Below are positions 62,448 to 64,000 of a stretch of 64,000 bases of DNA, in pieces. Each line of letters begins with the position of its first letter. Position 1 is the stretch's first letter. Both the position numbers and the translations under genes were made by a program. This DNA comes from an uncultured Lachnospiraceae bacterium. Its GTDB lineage: Bacteria > Bacillota > Clostridia > Lachnospirales > Lachnospiraceae. The stretch covers positions 121,233 to 185,232 of the forward strand of contig CAJTNC010000002.1 in the NCBI GenBank assembly GCA_910577955.1, written 5' to 3'. The notes beneath the pieces are model-generated. The model did not search any database and was not told where the DNA came from. It worked only from the letters and a program-made list of their open reading frames with translations.

Positions 62448-63096
62448 CTAGTTGTTTTCCCGGCGTATCCCTTCCCGTATCTTCTCATCCCGGAAATACA
62501 GTTCCACATCTTCATACACACCTGCCTGATTTCTTTTCAATGCCAGTATATAGTCGGCACGTTTTCTACGGATCTTTTCCGCTATCGCTTTCTGGGTTCC
62601 CATGGCATCTATCGTAATGATCTGATTTTTGATCTGTATCTTATCCAGAAGTTTCGGGATCGCCGTGATCTCATTGCTCTTTTCCTCCACGGCTTTCTGA
62701 CCCAGACAGAATCCATCTTCCCTGCTCCATGCAGATACGATATGAGACGGCCTGCTTTCTTTCCTCTTATTGGATCTCATGGTCTTTCCGTCTATACAAA
62801 TGATTTTTTAGGGCTTCCCCCTCATTCCTGTTGAGCAGCTCCTGCCATTTCCCGTACAACTGCTGGAGAATCTCCGGGGAGAGCAGTCTCATTATACGAT
62901 TGATCGTATCATGGGAAGGGATACCGTTTTTTAACTCTATATATTTTCTCAGATAATCCTGATATTGTTTTGCAGACAGCGTCATTTCCACCCAGTCATC
63001 TGCGTTCGAGAGTGTTGCAAAAAGAACAATGACCAATATATCCTTTAGTTTGTGACGCACTTTTCTTGCCTGACGCACATCTTCAATATATTCCAT
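62448..63096 (-). pseudogene. ISAs1-like transposase gene, frameshifted and 3'-truncated
   Basis: From ATG 63096, the first part ('RQARKVRHKLKDILVIVLFA', 'SHDTINRIMRLL') matches the N-terminus of ISAs1/H-repeat DDE transposases. At an A6 tract near 62806-62811 the frame shifts by +1. It then continues as 'IICIDGKTMRSNKR', 'SAWSREDGFCLGQKAV' and 'IITIDAMGTQKAIAEKI', which carry the first two catalytic Asp residues. It ends early at 62448, so the last third with the Glu is missing. Confidence 0.85.
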
Positions 63097-63097
63097 C

Positions 63098-64000
63098 CAT
63101 TCCCATAATTTGCCTTATGAGAAAGTCGGCAAAAACGAGCCGGTGTGTATTGCGGACGAGGTTCCGTTTGATATTCCGGACAGTTGGGAATGGGTTCGAC
63201 TGAGCAAAATCGTTTACAACAGGGGGCAAATGACACCTGCAAATGATTTCTGTTATATAGACATCGGATCTATTGATAATATAAATCAGAAACTAAGTGA
63301 TGAAGAAAACATAATTGCTGCAGATAAGGCACCCTCAAGGGCAAGAAAAATTGTCGATATAGGTGATATTCTTTACTCTACTGTGCGTCCATATCTGCAT
63401 AATATGTGCATCGTTGACCGTTCCTTTAGCCATCAACCTATTGCCAGTACAGGCTTCGCTACCCTTACTTGTCATACCGGATTTTACAATGAATTCCTGT
63501 TTTATTATCTGATGTCACCAGACTTTGATGCGTATGCAAATGACACAGATAATGCCAAGGGCGTTGCTTATCCTGCGATCAACGATAATAAACTATATCA
63601 GGCACTTATACCGATTCCTCCTGCAGCGGAGCAAAAACAAATTGTAGAAAAAATCAAAGAAGTATTGCCTTATGTTGATACATACAGAACTGTATACGCT
63701 GAAGCAGAATCCCTAAATAATGCTTTTCCTGATAGACTAAAGAAATCTATCTTACAGGAAGCGGTTCAGGGAAAACTTGTTCCACAAGATCCAGCCGATG
63801 AACCGGCTTCTGTTCTTCTGAAGCGTATTCGTGCCAAAAAACAAAAGTTAATTGCCGAAGGTAAAATCAAAAAAGACAAGCACGAATCCGTCATTTTCAG
63901 AAGGGATAATTCTCATTATGAGATTATGGACGGCGTGGAGCGGTGTATCGATGAGGAGTTGCCGTTTCAGATTCCAGAGAGTTGGGCGTGGGCGAGGCTC
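63098..64000 (+). pseudogene. hsdS: Type I restriction specificity subunit HsdS, 5'-truncated, continues past window
   Basis: An open frame of 301 codons runs from the ISAs1 remnant to the window end with no stop. It starts mid-domain ('LPYEKVGKNEPVCIADE'), then has 'PFDIPDSWEWVRL' (start of target-recognition domain 1), 'DILYSTVRPYL', 'IPIPPAAEQKQIVEKIKEV', the central helix 'LKKSILQEAVQGKLVPQDP' and 'PFQIPESWAWARL' (start of domain 2). The N-terminal conserved part and start codon are gone, apparently cut by the ISAs1 insertion. The 3' part may continue normally outside. Confidence 0.88.

Noticed and set aside
62767..62830. Programmed -1 frameshift in the ISAs1-like transposase
   Set aside because: The downstream frame is reached by +1, not -1, and the gene is also truncated.

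Overview
The window looks like chromosomal DNA from a motile Clostridia bacterium, most likely Lachnospiraceae. The support is the gene set and order: a codY-linked fla/che operon in Bacillus/Clostridium order, a FliY-type switch protein, CheC/CheD adaptation, sigma-A promoters with near-consensus boxes, a SufC plus single SufB-like pair, and class III fructose-bisphosphatase. Species assignment is inference.

Region 1 (61-33478, minus strand) is one flagellar/chemotaxis cluster of 37 genes read right to left: flgB-flgC-fliE-fliF-fliG-fliH-fliI-fliJ-motE-like-fliK-flgD-TIGR02530 gene-flgE, a hairpin and a new promoter, then motA-motB-fliL-fliM-fliY-cheY-fliO-fliP-fliQ-fliR-flhB-flhA-flhF-flhG-ycgR-cheB-cheA-cheW-cheC-cheD-small membrane gene-fliA-DUF6115 gene-MltG-like gene. 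It builds the basal body, export gate, hook, stator, switch and chemotaxis core, and encodes its own late sigma factor. A sigma-28-type promoter lies before fliK. Filament genes and cheR are not in the window.

Region 2 (33.5-43.5 kb) holds codY, a PHP-type histidinol-phosphatase-like gene, an aldo/keto reductase with ferredoxin motifs, a NYN/LOTUS protein, a short FliD-C-like gene pair behind a sigma-28-type promoter, a sodium:solute symporter, MscL with a zinc ribbon, a cold-shock protein, a candidate small RNA, a eukaryotic-type HisA and an Asn/Thr/Ala-repeat lipoprotein.

Region 3 (43.5-45.9 kb) is a decayed defence patch: yhcG (DUF1016 nuclease), the frameshifted 5' relic of what looks like a type III methylase gene, and an abiH gene cut by an in-frame TAG.

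Region 4 (46-60.8 kb) is housekeeping. It has a lysine-riboswitch dapA-dapB-fbp operon, an OB-fold single-strand-binding protein, typA, mgtE with an overlapping leader ORF, yigZ, a class A penicillin-binding protein, sufC/sufB-like, tRNA-Ala(CGC) and a nicotinamidase-like hydrolase.

Region 5 (60.8-64 kb) is a mobile/defence edge. It has a decayed IS91-family transposase gene and a small companion ORF, a truncated frameshifted ISAs1-like transposase, and a type I hsdS whose 5' end is cut at the ISAs1 remnant and which runs off the window.

The most unusual points are the mgtE leader ORF with a proline/arginine motif like that of MgtL, the FliD-C-like gene under a sigma-28-type promoter, the surface-protein-like tail on FlgD, the amber-split abiH, and three independent +1 A-tract frameshifts confined to accessory genes.
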